A stretch of DNA of 64,000 bases from Ascidia mentula (Eukaryota; Chordata; Ascidiacea; Phlebobranchia; Ascidiidae), in NCBI GenBank assembly GCA_947561715.1, contig OX387198.1, forward strand, positions 16,306,001-16,370,000, in the 5' to 3' direction. Under the pieces are notes generated by a model. The model was given only the letters and a program-made list of their open reading frames with translations. It was not told the origin of the DNA and did no database searches. A program made the position numbers and the translations under genes. Positions 11,701 through 21,456 of the stretch are shown piece by piece (within the stretch, counting starts at the first letter, position 1; each line of letters starts with the position of its first letter).

Positions 11701-14450
11701 AGTGACTAATTTTGATTAAAATTTGTTGATCTGGGATGGATCTTTCACAAAATCACGAATGATCGGCCACTTAAACGATTCATTTTTCCACAAATACAGC
11801 CTGAATTTTGTGCTCCATTTTACCATAATTTTCAGCTGTACTCACCAGCAAGTAACTACCTGAATAAAATAGCCCAAAACCCAACTAAAACTGCCCCAAA
11901 CACCCTAAAATTCGCCATGACAACAGCACACGCATGTGCGCTCATTCAACCGTAAAATTGACGTATATGCATCACTGGTTTGCTTTGTGACGTAAAATTT
12001 CTATTGTGACAAAGGTCTACACGGTGAGCATTTCCGAGCACCAAAACTCATTTTCATAGAAATACCAATATGCGTCCTTCACCTTTCCAACAGTCCGATC
12101 AAAGACAGCGGGGCTTCTCACAGGCCTATAAAGCTATGTGGAAAGTTGGTAAACAAAATTAACCACGTATTAGATAACTTTCAATGGTGGCCCCTAAAAC
12201 ATTGTTTTTGATCCCCTGAGTGTAATGAGCATTGATGCGTTGCATTTAACAAACATGTATCTTAATGCTATGTTGGATTACATACCTATTTCAAAAAATA
12301 AACAACTTCACTTCAAGCGTAATTGATCGATATACCATAAGCCAATACCATATAAACCCTTGCTTTATCAGTTTATGAAGTGAAACTGCTGTGACTGATT
12401 TAGGGCGGTTAAAGCCATATGACACAGGGCATGAAAGAAAATACGACGATTGCAAAACCAGTTAGTTGCAAGTAGATTCACCGAGATTATTTTCCAGTTA
12501 AATAACTTATAAGCAGGATTGTCATCGATCTGAAATAAAAAAAAGTTCGACTGAAAAGGAATACGATTTACTTATAACGTTGCTACATTTAAAAAGAATG
12601 TGGCAAATGTGAGTATGTCGAACAAATCGTGTTGGCAAAAAAACTACGTGTGCGTTATGACATTCAAACAATTGCGTTTCATGCTTTACCTCGACATTTC
12701 CAAACAATCTGGTGACAATACAACAAACTTCATCGTTTAACTTGCCTCATGAAAAGCCGAGACTTGGAATAGAATAAATCATTAAGTTTCCACATTTGTA
12801 AAATAGCTTTGGAGAATAACTTGTCTTTACAGGTAGGACAACAAATTATTTTGCAAAATCGTAAACATGGATTTTAGTCCCAAATTTTCCACAATGAAGC
12901 AATTGAAAGCCATCAATATTTGTTCAATACATTAATGATATTCACACAAAAATGTACGTTTTCAGCTGAAGAAACTCAACATATCCTTCAACCCGATTGG
13001 AGACAGCGGGGCAGCTTCGGTTGCAAATTGCATCGAAAACATTGAAGAATTAGACCTGAGTGTATGCGACCTGAGTTTTATTGCTGTCATGCATCTGTCC
13101 AACAACATGCGCTCTTTGCAGAATCCGGTAAGCGTGGACTATTTAAGTATAGGTTGCCTTCAGTGATGAATGAATACAATATAAGTTTACCCAATATACC
13201 AAACAAACGCACTGGAGGACGTATATCTGTATTTCTATTAAAATAAGCTTCGCTGAAATGCCCACCTTGTAATGTATTCCCTGTCACAACAGAAGCAGGA
13301 CGTCACAAAGCAACCAGTGATGCATAGGGGTTAATTTTTAGGTTGAGTGAACACATATGCATGTACTGTTGCTAAGGCGAATTTAAGCGAGTTTCGGTCA
13401 GTTTTAGTGGGGTTTTGAGGGCCCATTAATTTGTGGTTTTGTGAAAGATCCATCCCGCATCTACGCATTCTGGTCCAAAGTGGTGGCCGGACAGGTGTAT
13501 TATTGACCCCTGAGGAAATTTGACCCCTCCGTGTTGGACATTATTTGGGGTAAAAAAGCAAGAAAAAATGCAACTGGATTTTGCAAAAAATGTTTAAGTA
13601 TCACATCTATTGTGGTTCAATGATATCTCTCCTACACACAATATCACCAAAGTTAGTTGCTGAATAATTGCTTAAGTAACCTCCCACAGCTGTTTATGGC
13701 CCCTGTAGGTCATAAGATCTTCCAGGAGTCTCAACAATTCCTTGCTGTGTATTGTCCCCTACTGGAGCAATAATTTCTTTTTTAACTTGGATAAATATTA
13801 GGTTCCTATACAAGTCACAAAACCCAGCAACGGTGATTGGGAAACAAGCGGAACGGTCAGAGGTGCATTATTGCATACGGCCTTAATAGCAGGATTTCTA
13901 TGGTTCAATTGCCATATAGGTCCTGTAGTTATGCAAAATGCCGTAAACAACCCCATCGCAAAATTTATACACACAAACCCACGAGAAAGGAAACAAAACT
14001 GGAAGAAAAACCTTTTCCGTTTTTTTGCACCAGACGAGCGCACTGACCATTACACTTTCGTTACATTGTGAGACACGCATATGCAAACATTTATTTTTGC
14101 CCCATGATACAGTTTACCGCCAAGTCTTTTTAAAGTGGTGCAAACTGACCTAAACTATGAACAAAAGAAAGCAGAATGTCCCCCTTTTCTTGAGCAATTT
14201 TTTTGTGCAATAGCTTTAAGGTTGATCGATTATCGTCGACAACACAAATAAATTATTGCTTTAATCTTTACCTATTTATTCAGCTGAAGAGACTCAACTT
14301 ATCTTACAACGACATAGGGGACATTGGGGAGGCTGTCGTGACGTTTTGGATGGGCAATGTCAAAAATGTAGACCTGAGTTACTGCCCGCGTTCTGACAAG
14401 CGTTGGTACCGAACGTCTTTCGGAGAACATAGAAATGGTAAACCTCAACC
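5704..14450 (+). CDS. NACHT-LRR (NLR-family) receptor gene, multi-exon
   Basis: Exons that join in consistent phase: 5704-5761 (starts MASEENIREIRDDK), 5968-6306, 7331-7483, 7601-7621 and 7810-9467, together 743 codons. LRR exons follow at 10533-10694 and 12966-13127, each 54 codons in phase 0, and a last, damaged one starts at 14284. The second exon is hydrophilic and charged (repeated Asp, Gln, Arg, Lys). The third carries GANIKGSIAGVQGDVYLNI. The large exon holds the NACHT ATPase: Walker A GQAGIGKTT near 8150 and Walker B IVMMFDGVDEAV near 8390, then the winged-helix-like region. LRR exons read LKKLNxSxNPIGDSGA, the ribonuclease-inhibitor type. The family consists of cytosolic innate sensors. 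I see no Death, CARD or Pyrin domain at the N-terminus. Several LRR exons are decayed, so the 3' structure, and perhaps function, is uncertain. Confidence 0.78.
6282..6655. repeat. 179-bp tandem duplication across an NLR splice donor
   Basis: The sequence starting gttgggagatattcaaataa at 6282 is repeated from 6461 with very few changes, including cctggttatacaaccacaat near each end. The duplication copies the 3' end of the second NLR coding exon with its GTGAGT donor, so two identical donors lie 179 bp apart. Reading through the first donor meets a stop after about 26 codons. Confidence 0.88.
9553..9690 (+). pseudogene. Decayed LRR exon of the NLR gene
   Basis: Follows an AG and begins LKKLDLYYN like the intact LRR exons, but a TAG stop follows at once. 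Its second half is still readable after a frame change, as GDVGAKHLSKNIEKLENL. It has no clean GT donor. It lies in the intron after the NACHT exon, so the spliced mRNA probably skips it. Confidence 0.6.
10258..10320 (+). pseudogene. Truncated LRR exon remnant
   Basis: Reads LKKLDPSDNPIGVSGAAFF directly after an AG, matching the first 20 residues of the intact LRR exons, and then degenerates into unrelated AT-rich sequence. No donor is seen. Confidence 0.55.
10533..10694 (+). CDS. LRR exon of the NLR gene (intact, 54 codons)
   Basis: Bounded by an AG acceptor and a GTAAGC donor, phase 0 at both ends. Encodes two RI-type repeats starting VKKLNLSGNPIGDSGAA and VDLRGCKLTSAGAELL. Part of the NLR gene listed at 5704-14450. 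The near-identical exon at 12966-13127 shows that the LRR region grew by exon duplication. Confidence 0.8.
11320..12015 (+). repeat. Left arm of an old inverted repeat (dispersed element, + copy)
   Basis: Matches the reverse complement of 13274-13855 at many blocks in order: ccgcttgtttcccaat, ggaagatcttatgacc, actaaaactg, and tatgcatcactggttt with tttgtgacgt. I estimate 70-80% identity, so it is old. This arm is longer and contains an internal duplication of the cattttt-ctgcaaaa part. No transposase frame is visible. Two oppositely oriented copies of one dispersed repeat, rather than a single element, is the simplest reading. Confidence 0.7.
12074..12160 (+). pseudogene. LRR remnant
   Basis: The short frame LHLSNSPIKDSGAS resembles the second part of the intact LRR consensus (LNLSxNPIGDSGA). 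It starts without a preceding AG and ends in unrelated sequence. It is probably a relic of another duplicated LRR exon, cut by the inverted-repeat insertion just upstream. Confidence 0.5.
12161..12965. other. NLR intron, nothing recognised
   Basis: AT-rich intronic DNA between an LRR remnant and the next intact LRR exon. No ORF or element is supported. Confidence 0.4.
12966..13127 (+). CDS. LRR exon of the NLR gene (intact, 54 codons)
   Basis: Follows TTCAG and ends at GTAAGC, phase 0 at both ends. Encodes LKKLNISFNPIGDSGAA and a second repeat starting LDLSVCDLSFIAVMHL. Same length and layout as the exon at 10533-10694, as expected for duplicated LRR exons. Confidence 0.8.
13274..13855 (-). 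repeat. Right arm of the old inverted repeat (minus copy)
   Basis: The reverse complement aligns with 11320-12015 over most of its length. The two arms enclose an LRR remnant and the intact LRR exon at 12966. They lie about 1.3 kb apart in opposite orientation, so an NLR pre-mRNA could fold them into an imperfect hairpin. Confidence 0.7.
14284..14450 (+). pseudogene. Frameshifted last LRR exon of the NLR gene
   Basis: Begins after CAG with LKRLNLSYNDIGDIGEAVV and continues VKNVDLSY. The sequence then shifts frame: the expected TSVGTERLSENIE is only readable one base over. There is no GT donor at the expected place, and the frame runs on to a stop at 14580. It may be the terminal exon or a dead one. 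Confidence 0.55.
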
Positions 14451-15040
14451 TACTAACCATATATTCTTAAAATTATCGTTCAATAATAATAAAAATATGA
14501 ACAAGCAGTTTGTCTTTGTTGCACAGTGGTTCCCAACCTTAATTATATCGCGTACGAGTCCAGCTCAGTTTTTTTTTTGAATATGACCCAAATGAGTGAT
14601 TTTGGACATAATTGTTGCGTAAAAGTTATTAACCATTAAAATCTTTGAAATAGAAGCTTCCATCGAAATAACATCAAATGTTTGCTTTGCTTGAACACTT
14701 CGTAAAATTTCCAAACAAAACACTCTTGCATCAGTTAATATTTGTAACATAATTATGACAACGTACTTTCATTTAATTTCATTCTTTGTTTTCATGTTTT
14801 GAGTTCTCAGGCTTTTATTTTGTCATTTATTTCATTCCAAAACCCAAACAGTCCATCGATATGTACGCAGTCGAAGGTTACCGAACCCTGAATTCAAAAA
14901 AAGTGTCGACCCTGCAAATTATCAACGTTGCTTGATGCTTTTTTGGGCAGCGATTTGTCGGTTGTTACTTGCTTGTACAAATATGCTTACGATGCGATAA
15001 GTTAATTTACAACTACTTCGGAGAGTGCGATACTGCATTT
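14451..15040. other. Spacer, partly retroelement-derived
   Basis: No intact ORF. The last 200 bases probably belong to the decayed retroelement whose integrase follows, because short stretches resemble integrase-core coding sequence in shifting frames. Confidence 0.35.
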
Positions 15041-15560
15041 AAAGTATGTTTTTGCTCGCCATGGAATTCCTGAAGAGGTTGTTTTCGACAACGGGCCACA
15101 ATTCGCTTTAAAAATCTTAAAAGAATTTGCAGCTGCGTATAAGGCATGTTACTGGTAGTCCATATTTTCCGCAGAGCAATGGCGAGGTAGAGGGTGCTGT
15201 TTAAACCATCAAAGGTCTACTCCGAAAAGCAGAAGACATTCCCGCAGCGTTGCTGGCATACCGATCAACCCCTATGAAGTCTGGTTGGTCTCCCGCAGAA
15301 TTGTCAATAGGTAGAAGAGTGCGGACAACCGTACACATGATGAAGAACCTCCTTGTGCCTAATTGGAACTTCCTGAAAGGATTTCGGCGATGTGATCACA
15401 GAACGACATCGCGCACATCGGTTACCTAACCTTTGTCCAGAAACGTATGCCTGGATTAACAAGGACGGTGATTTTCGTCACTGCGAAATGATATCACCTC
15501 ATGTTTCACCGCGGTCTTACATTGTCCGTGGGGCAAGTGGTGAACTGAGGCGTAACTTAT
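15041..15560 (+). pseudogene. Decayed retroelement integrase fragment (Ty3/gypsy-like)
   Basis: From 15042 the frame reads ARHGIPEEVVFDNGPQF, the block around the second catalytic Asp of retroviral-type integrases. After a stop and frame change comes PYFPQSNGEVE, the block with the catalytic Glu, then further integrase C-terminal sequence in another frame up to VSPRSYIVRGASGELRRN. At least two frameshifts and several stops are present and no LTR is visible nearby. It is older than, and of a different family from, the gypsy element at 18481-21369. Confidence 0.75.
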
Positions 15561-16195
15561 GGCACGCAGTGCCCACTCAGGAACAGTCCTATATATACTA
15601 CACGCTGTGGTAGGTTGATTAAAAAAACGCAACGACTTGATCTAGAGTGCAATTGGGATTTGTTGTGCCAAATTTGTTTTTTAATTGTGTTTGATTATGT
15701 TGCCTTTATGAAAGGTGAGATGTAGTGTTATTTGTATGTAGAAATCTATTAGGTATCGCACACGTTTATATATGAACGATCGATGCATTGTGACCTTCTC
15801 TTTGGAACTGCTGGTCTTGGCGAATAAACGTTGGTGTTAAAATAAATGCTGGATTTTAAATAACGTGGTACAGAATGTACAGGATATATTTGTTATATTG
15901 ATATTTTAGGTTCAGCAACTTCCAACATTAACTAGGAACGTCACAGATATGAGTAATATAGAATTTTAAAGTGAAGCAAAAAATAAGGAACTCAGAGGTT
16001 CGTCATAGGTATTGCAGCAAAGTTTTTTGTGAGCAATGATATGACATAATAACATCCATGATCTATTGTTTAAAGTGTTTATTTCGTATGCCGTGTGAAA
16101 CATCAGTTATTTGTACCGCAATGTCGTGTAAAACCGCCCATTAATTAATGCCATCGTTTCTCTAGGATATTATCGTGCCCTCGTGTACCTATAAC

Positions 16196-16445
16196 GTTCA
16201 CCGCAGAAGTAATGCCATGCTTACGCATAGCAAGGCGGGACCGCCCCACTGCGCAGGCCCAATATACCCCGTGAAGCCACTGAGCTCCTGTAGCTCAGTT
16301 GGTAGAGCGTTGGGCCTGGTTAGCCCAGGGTCGTGAGTTCAAACCTCACCGGGAGCTTGATTTTTCAGATCTCGCTCCGACTTGTCGGGAAAAGTGGCTG
16401 ATCCAGCTTGGCTGCAATGCCTTGGCTGCGAAGCCTGTGAACCTC
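16196..16445 (+). repeat. tRNA-derived dispersed repeat (SINE-like), best-preserved copy
   Basis: 16284-16356 folds as a tRNA: acceptor arms gctcctg/cgggagc, D arm gctcagttggtagagc, T arm gtgagttcaaacctcac. A and B boxes for RNA polymerase III are present. The anticodon arm pairs as tgggc/gccca around loop ctggtta, which would give anticodon GGT (Thr), but only with two unpaired bases after the D arm. An Asn-like reading with a larger loop is also possible. The tail tcagatctcgctccgacttg and the upstream atgccatgcttacgcatagc recur at three other places in the window. I therefore call it a repeat and not a tRNA gene. An active tRNA is not excluded for this copy. Confidence 0.75.
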
Positions 16446-18237
16446 ATATAACGTTCACGTGACTTTATTAAATAATCAGTTCAAACTAACCTCTGTATAA
16501 ATAACCGTGTATGTGTGTGTTATTCGAGCTGTTCTATTATCTTCTATTAATTCGAGTAGTTGGCAAAACCACGTGACCATAGCGACGCGTGGAACGAAAC
16601 CAAATACTTTATCCTTAACCGTTGGGTGAAATACTTTTGTTTGATTTTTCATTTGTTCTTATCTAAAGTTGTACTTTTGAATCCAAATCAATGTGAGAAA
16701 GTCGTTGTCATGTGATTTTTTAGTATTTATTTTTTTTTGTTTTATTTGAGAACCAATTTTCTTGTTCAGGTTTTTGCAGATTGACCCTGACGGGTTCAGA
16801 TTCAGCTCCGGTTCGATTCCGTGATTCTAACAGACATATTTTAGAAACGACCCAGTTGACTGCTATTCGCACTTCGCGGATGAATATAAAGTATCAACAA
16901 CTATATATGGCCATGAAATACTGATCTGAATGATTTTTATTTGTTTTGAGTTTGCGGAGCCCTGGTTTGTACAAACGCTAATTGTGTATGAAATTGAAGA
17001 AATGCTTTGGATCAGACGCTATTAACGTCATCATCCTGTCACTACATTTTAAAGTGGACGCACTGATGGTACTCTTTCTGTTTCAACTTTTATGGACCAA
17101 GAAAAATTGAAGTCAAAAGATTTTTTTTATGCAAAGTAGTGTTTAACTAAGCTGTAGTTTACCGCCAATGAAAGACGAAACGTCGGTTACAATAAAATCT
17201 ACTCTGCTTTGTGCTAGGACAGTTTTTCAAATGATTTTATTGTGATAAATTTATAAATTTCACTGTACATGTGTAGCATGAAATAAACGGATCATTTTAT
17301 GCAGTAACACTCACATCACAGTTATGTCTTGGAGTATTTAATCAAATGGATTTTCTAACCACTGTCATTAGCAAGACTGCACAACTGCTTTCGACAATTC
17401 ACAAACAGTTGCCGAATTCCAGCTACGTCAGAGGAAAATTGGGTTGGTTTTGGGCTTGTTTTAGAAATTCCTTGTTTTGGCGGTTTTGGGCTATAGTCTT
17501 GACTAGGCGTTGGGCGGTTGTAGAAAATTTAACCTGGCAACACTGACTGGCTAATAGCCAACACTGATCCACGTGGAATAAGTTTCAGTGCCTACCGGAT
17601 AATGACGCCACAGCATTAGGCAACCACTTCAAAACAAAGCATACTCATCTTTTCCACCAGAAACCCTCATTATCACGCTGTTACGGTGTGACATTCGTTC
17701 ACAAACCGTCTGCGGAGAATTTGGATATATATGAGGATATGTGGTTGCACAGGACACAGGCACAGATCAACGTGCAGAGTATGATCACACCTGCATGCAA
17801 ATAGTATATTTGCAATGTGCCTTGTTTGTTTTCGATTGTTTTTGTTGTTTTGCTGTAGCGTTTTATGACGTCACGGTTGTGCGGCGGCACTACCAACATA
17901 CAATGATTGTTTGCCTAAAGGCTCAAAAGTTCGAACCTCGTGTTCCCTTCTTTGTGGTATTTTTTTTCTTCTTTACGGTTTGTTGCTTTCTTGGCGTCGC
18001 GCATCGTGTGACGTGTACATTCAGATATTGGCCTTGCTCGCGAGTTTTGTCAGGTTTTGTGCGATACATTTTTTGTTGGAATTTTATTGGCAGTCAGTTA
18101 TCAGTACTTTTCTTGCATATCCAGGTTTTTTATTTGCTTTTTTTATTTTTTTAAATTTTAATTAAGGTACTTTCCCTTGTGTGGCAGACCTTCGCTTGTA
18201 CTTAGTTATTTTACATTGCTTGTACTCTTCGCAGAAA
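16446..18237. other. Spacer without recognised gene
   Basis: No convincing coding frame. Open frames at 17741-18165 are Phe/Cys-rich and overlap each other in different frames, so they look incidental. At 17175-17185 a gacgaaacgtc motif, followed by aataaaa, resembles the tails of the hammerhead-motif elements elsewhere in the window and may be an old relic. Confidence 0.4.
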
Positions 18238-18263
18238 CTGATGATGCCGTTTTCAGGGCGAAA
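18238..18263 (+). ncRNA. Hammerhead-ribozyme-like core motif
   Basis: CTGATGA (18238-18244), then tGCC-gttttcag-GGC, then GAAA (18260-18263). This is the order of the hammerhead core, with a 3-bp stem II (GCC/GGC). Hammerhead motifs are known from Penelope-like retroelements. Stems I and III were not identified, so activity is unproven. It lies 220 bp upstream of the gypsy LTR. Confidence 0.4.
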
Positions 18264-18480
18264 TATATTTTTCTGCTAATAATAAAACATCTTTAAAAGA
18301 GCTGTCTGAAAGATTGACTTAAAAGTTTTGCTCAGCAACTTATTAGGATTAATACAAAATACAATCTTCATCAAGTCATTTTTTGTAACTTTCCTGTATT
18401 TTTTGCAGTAGGAACATGGCTTTAAAATGTACAATGAAATTAAAATCTGTAAATTGCAACTTAGCTCTAATGCATGCAAC

Positions 18481-18643
18481 TGTAGCGATTTTGTGCTTCA
18501 TTTTGTGTTTGTAGTCACGTGTGTCCGTGTGTCTGGTGATGCATGTCGGTGTGTGCCTCGCCGATAATTAAGATCGGTCGAGGCGCAGTTGAATAAAGTG
18601 GCGAGCTATAGCAACGAGTGTTTGAGAGCTGGTATCGGCTACA
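18481..18643 (+). repeat. 5' LTR of the gypsy element
   Basis: 163 bp, TGTAGC...GCTACA. Identical to the 3' LTR except at position 15 (g here, t in the 3' LTR). Confidence 0.95.
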
Positions 18644-18680
18644 TTGGCGAGCACGCCAGGACCCTCTGGAATTTTCTGAT

Positions 18681-19544
18681 ATGGATGTGAGACTGTGTGC
18701 CTTGGAAAAGGAAATGCTTTCTGTAGAAATGGAGAATCGATTTCTCCGCAAAACAGGCGAGGAATTGCAAGCTCGAGTTTCGGACTTAGAAGAGAGGTTA
18801 TCAAAGCAAAACAGTCTTCCAAGAGCTTATATTAACGTGACTGAGTTCTTTTCCGGCGGTTCTGGGATGAATTGGCAGGAGTTTAAACTATATTTCGAAA
18901 ACGTATCTGTGGTCAATAATTGGAACAATCAACAAAAGGGAATTCATCTCTCTGCTTGTTTACGAGGCCCAACTCTCTTAATACAAGACTTAATACCCAC
19001 AGAGAAAATGCGGTGCTATGAGGATCTTTGTATGGCTTTGAACAATCATTTCACACATTCAAATGCGCCACGAGCGAGAAGCATGTTTCACACGGCAGTG
19101 AGAAAACCTGATGAATCTTATCGTGAATTTGGCAATCGACTAAGACATTTACAAAAAGAGGGTCATCCACAACTGCCAGATACCTGTGTAGAAGAACTTT
19201 TAGTTCAACGATTTATCACTGGTTGCGATAAGCTCCATTTACAAAGCAGTTTGCTTGTTAAAAACCCAAAGAGTCTCCAGGAAGCGGTGGATTTGCTGAG
19301 TTCTTTAGAAGCCTACAGCAATCATGGATCTCATCAGCGCCAGACAGCAACGCCATGCAACTGCTGCGGGCAGTTTGGGCACCGAGAGTGGAATTGCAAC
19401 CTGACTCCGCTTCAACGTAGAAGTTATGGGACGATTGATTGGAACCAAGGCGACTCGCGGCAACAACGACCTTTAAACCTCCGCTATCAAATTTCCTTGA
19501 AGAGACTGGTAGTGAGAAGTATTATTCTCAGTGGGATCACTTAG
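18681..19544 (+). CDS. gag: Gypsy Gag protein with zinc knuckle
   Basis: The ATG at 18681 (MDVRLCALEKEM) is chosen because the upstream in-frame Met lies inside the LTR. The N-terminus is a Glu/Leu/Lys-rich heptad-like region, probably coiled coil. A capsid-like region follows (YREFGNRLRHLQKEG). A CCHC zinc knuckle, CNCCGQFGHREWNC (CX2CX4HX4C), lies near the C-terminus. Gag forms the particle and binds the RNA. The last 30 or so residues, after the knuckle, run past an internal deletion junction into a frame that is no longer pol, so the native C-terminus is lost. Gag alone could still be packaged by, or help, related full elements. Confidence 0.88.
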   Translation: MDVRLCALEKEMLSVEMENRFLRKTGEELQARVSDLEERLSKQNSLPRAYINVTEFFSGGSGMNWQEFKLYFENVSVVNNWNNQQKGIHLSACLRGPTLLIQDLIPTEKMRCYEDLCMALNNHFTHSNAPRARSMFHTAVRKPDESYREFGNRLRHLQKEGHPQLPDTCVEELLVQRFITGCDKLHLQSSLLVKNPKSLQEAVDLLSSLEAYSNHGSHQRQTATPCNCCGQFGHREWNCNLTPLQRRSYGTIDWNQGDSRQQRPLNLRYQISLKRLVVRSIILSGIT

Positions 19545-21136
19545 AGGTTAACCACGGAGTGCTTTACCGAATATGGCACACCGATGAAGGTGAATTTCCA
19601 TTGGTAGTAGCGCCCCACAGCGTAAGGAGGAACATTTTTTACCAGTTACACACCTTCCGGACGGCAGGCCACATAGGTATTGCCAAAACTTCGGAAAGAA
19701 TTCGACGGCGATTTTTTTGGCCTGGAATGCTTGGGGATATAAAGCATTGGTGCAGGTGGTGCGTTACTTGTGCTAAACGGAAGCCAACACATGGACGTCA
19801 CCGCGCCCAACTTGTCCAGGAGAGAAGCCATTTTCCGATGCAACGGATCGGGATTGATTTTTTAGGCCCGCTTCCTATCACTGATCTCGGTAACAAGCAC
19901 ATACTTGTCGTGTCTGATTACTTTACAAAATGGACAGAATGCTTTCCTTTGCCAAACCAACGAGCTGAGTTGGTCGCCGAAACTGTGGTTAAGGAGATTT
20001 TTACTCTTTTTTTTTCTTTTTTCTTGGAAACGGGAGAATTTTTTTTGGAATTCCCGTTTCCTTGCATCAAGGCCGTGATTTCGAGAGCATTCTTTTTGCA
20101 GAAGTTTGCCGCTTGTTGGACATCAACAAGACACGATCGACCCCTTATCATCCGCAATCATCAGGTCTTGTAAATTGTTACTGATGCTGCCAGGCATATT
20201 TATTGCTTAATACTGCTCTTCTGGCAAACTTTATTGTATTTACGTTTCTCGACGTTTCGGCTATTATGCAACAGCCTTCATCAGGAGGAAGTATCTAAGT
20301 CTACCACAGTGGACAATTTGAGGCACATAAACAAAAACGCTACAAAAGAAAGAAGAAGTGAAACAACGAAAAAGCGTCGAGAAACGTAAATACAATAAAG
20401 TTTGCCAGAAGAGCAGTATTAAGCATCAGGTCTTGTAGAAAGATTCAATCGAACTTTATTGCAAATGCTTTCGTCTTATGTAAATGATAACCATAATGAT
20501 TGGGATATTGAGCTTCCTTTCGTAATGATGGCTTACAGATCATCAGTCCACGAGTCCACCAAATACACCCCTAACAGACTTATGCTCGGACGGGAAGTAA
20601 ATGTTCCTCTGGATCTGATGTGGGGACTTCCTCCGAATCACCATGATACAGAATGTCGGTGTCAGTATGTGGAAGACATGCGCCAGGCAATACGAAACGC
20701 GTACGCGTTGACCAGGAGGGAACTAAAGCGATTCAGTGAAAGACAGAAGAAGACATATGACAAATCAGTTCTACCACAAGAATTTAACGTTGGCCAGTTT
20801 GTGTGGTATTACTATCCACTGCTTGGGAAGCAGAAACTCGGAAGAGGGTGGACAGGACCATTCCTTGTGATACGGAAGTTATCCAAAAGTTTGTACAAAA
20901 TCCAGAAATCTTCGGATCATCCACCAAAGGTAGTACACACTGACCAGTTAAGGAGATTCGAGGCAGAAACCATGCCTAATAACTGGCTACAACCTGAGGA
21001 GGAGGAATCGCACTACGACTCCGATGAAAATACTGTAACATCCGACATAGACATTCCTCCCCTTGAGGACGGTGGAACGTCCCTCCGCGGACGTGTGCGA
21101 CGTTTACCTGCGTATTTGCGTGACTATGTGTTGTAG
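19470..21136 (+). pseudogene. Gypsy integrase, broken by frameshift and nested insertion
   Basis: 19470-20030 encodes the HHCC zinc-binding domain (H..H near HTFRTAGH, C..C in CRWCVTC) and the first catalytic Asp in IGIDFLGPLP. Near 20010-20070 the frame is broken by a T-rich insertion with a short inverted repeat. The next conserved block resumes one frame over (GRDFESILFAEVCRLL) but lacks the residue pair that includes the second catalytic Asp. At 20173 a nested element interrupts the block that holds the catalytic Glu. 20459-21136 resumes as an open 225-codon C-terminal part with the GPF module (GRGWTGPFLVIRKL) and a long acidic tail. It cannot be active. Confidence 0.88.
20173..20423 (-). 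mobile_element. Nested 0.25-kb inverted-repeat element with hammerhead-like core
   Basis: Inserted in the integrase region with a 14-bp target duplication, catcaggtcttgta, before 20173 and after 20423. Near its left end and at its right end are about 50-bp inverted repeats (cttaatactgctcttctggc and its complement, extending through gtttctcgacg). On the minus strand, CTGATGA (20284-20278), stem II GGCT/AGCC and GAAA (20258-20255) form a hammerhead-like core. Inverted terminal repeats with hammerhead motifs and target duplications of about this size are known for Penelope-like elements. No coding sequence remains. Confidence 0.75.
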
Positions 21137-21206
21137 TGTGACTATGTGTGTAAAGTGTACCACGTTTCATTTCGAGGGGGAAATTATGTTAGTTGGAGGG
21201 GGGCAT

Positions 21207-21369
21207 TGTAGCGATTTTGTTCTTCATTTTGTGTTTGTAGTCACGTGTGTCCGTGTGTCTGGTGATGCATGTCGGTGTGTGCCTCGCCGATAATTAAGAT
21301 CGGTCGAGGCGCAGTTGAATAAAGTGGCGAGCTATAGCAACGAGTGTTTGAGAGCTGGTATCGGCTACA
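21207..21369 (+). repeat. 3' LTR of the gypsy element
   Basis: 163 bp, preceded by the polypurine run ggagggggg at 21196-21204 and followed by caac, which matches the base run before the 5' LTR. Confidence 0.95.
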
Positions 21370-21456
21370 CAACAATACTTTTTGCATGCAACGAACTGAT
21401 TGCATTTTTCAGGTAATTATGACCCTAAAATATCGTTTGCATTTGTAATTTTCCAG

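Larger units (their letters stand above)
18481..21369 (+). mobile_element. Ty3/gypsy LTR retrotransposon, internally deleted (gag + integrase only)
   Basis: A 2.9-kb element with LTRs of 163 bp (18481-18643 and 21207-21369), each TGTAGC...GCTACA, flanked by the 4-bp duplication CAAC. A primer-binding-like tggcgagcacgcc follows the 5' LTR, and a polypurine tract (ggagggggg) precedes the 3' LTR. Gag with one zinc knuckle leads almost directly into the integrase zinc-binding domain; protease, reverse transcriptase and RNase H are absent. It cannot move on its own. The LTRs differ at one position, so insertion was recent. It sits upstream of the MAM exons, probably in an intron of that gene. Confidence 0.93.

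Noticed and set aside
16284..16357. Functional tRNA-Thr gene
   Set aside because: Good tRNA fold, but head and tail recur at three other places as a dispersed repeat and the anticodon arm needs two extra unpaired bases.
17741..18165. Membrane-protein gene (Phe/Cys-rich 137-codon ORF)
   Set aside because: T-rich DNA gives Phe/Val/Leu in all frames; two overlapping frames are equally open, with no family match.
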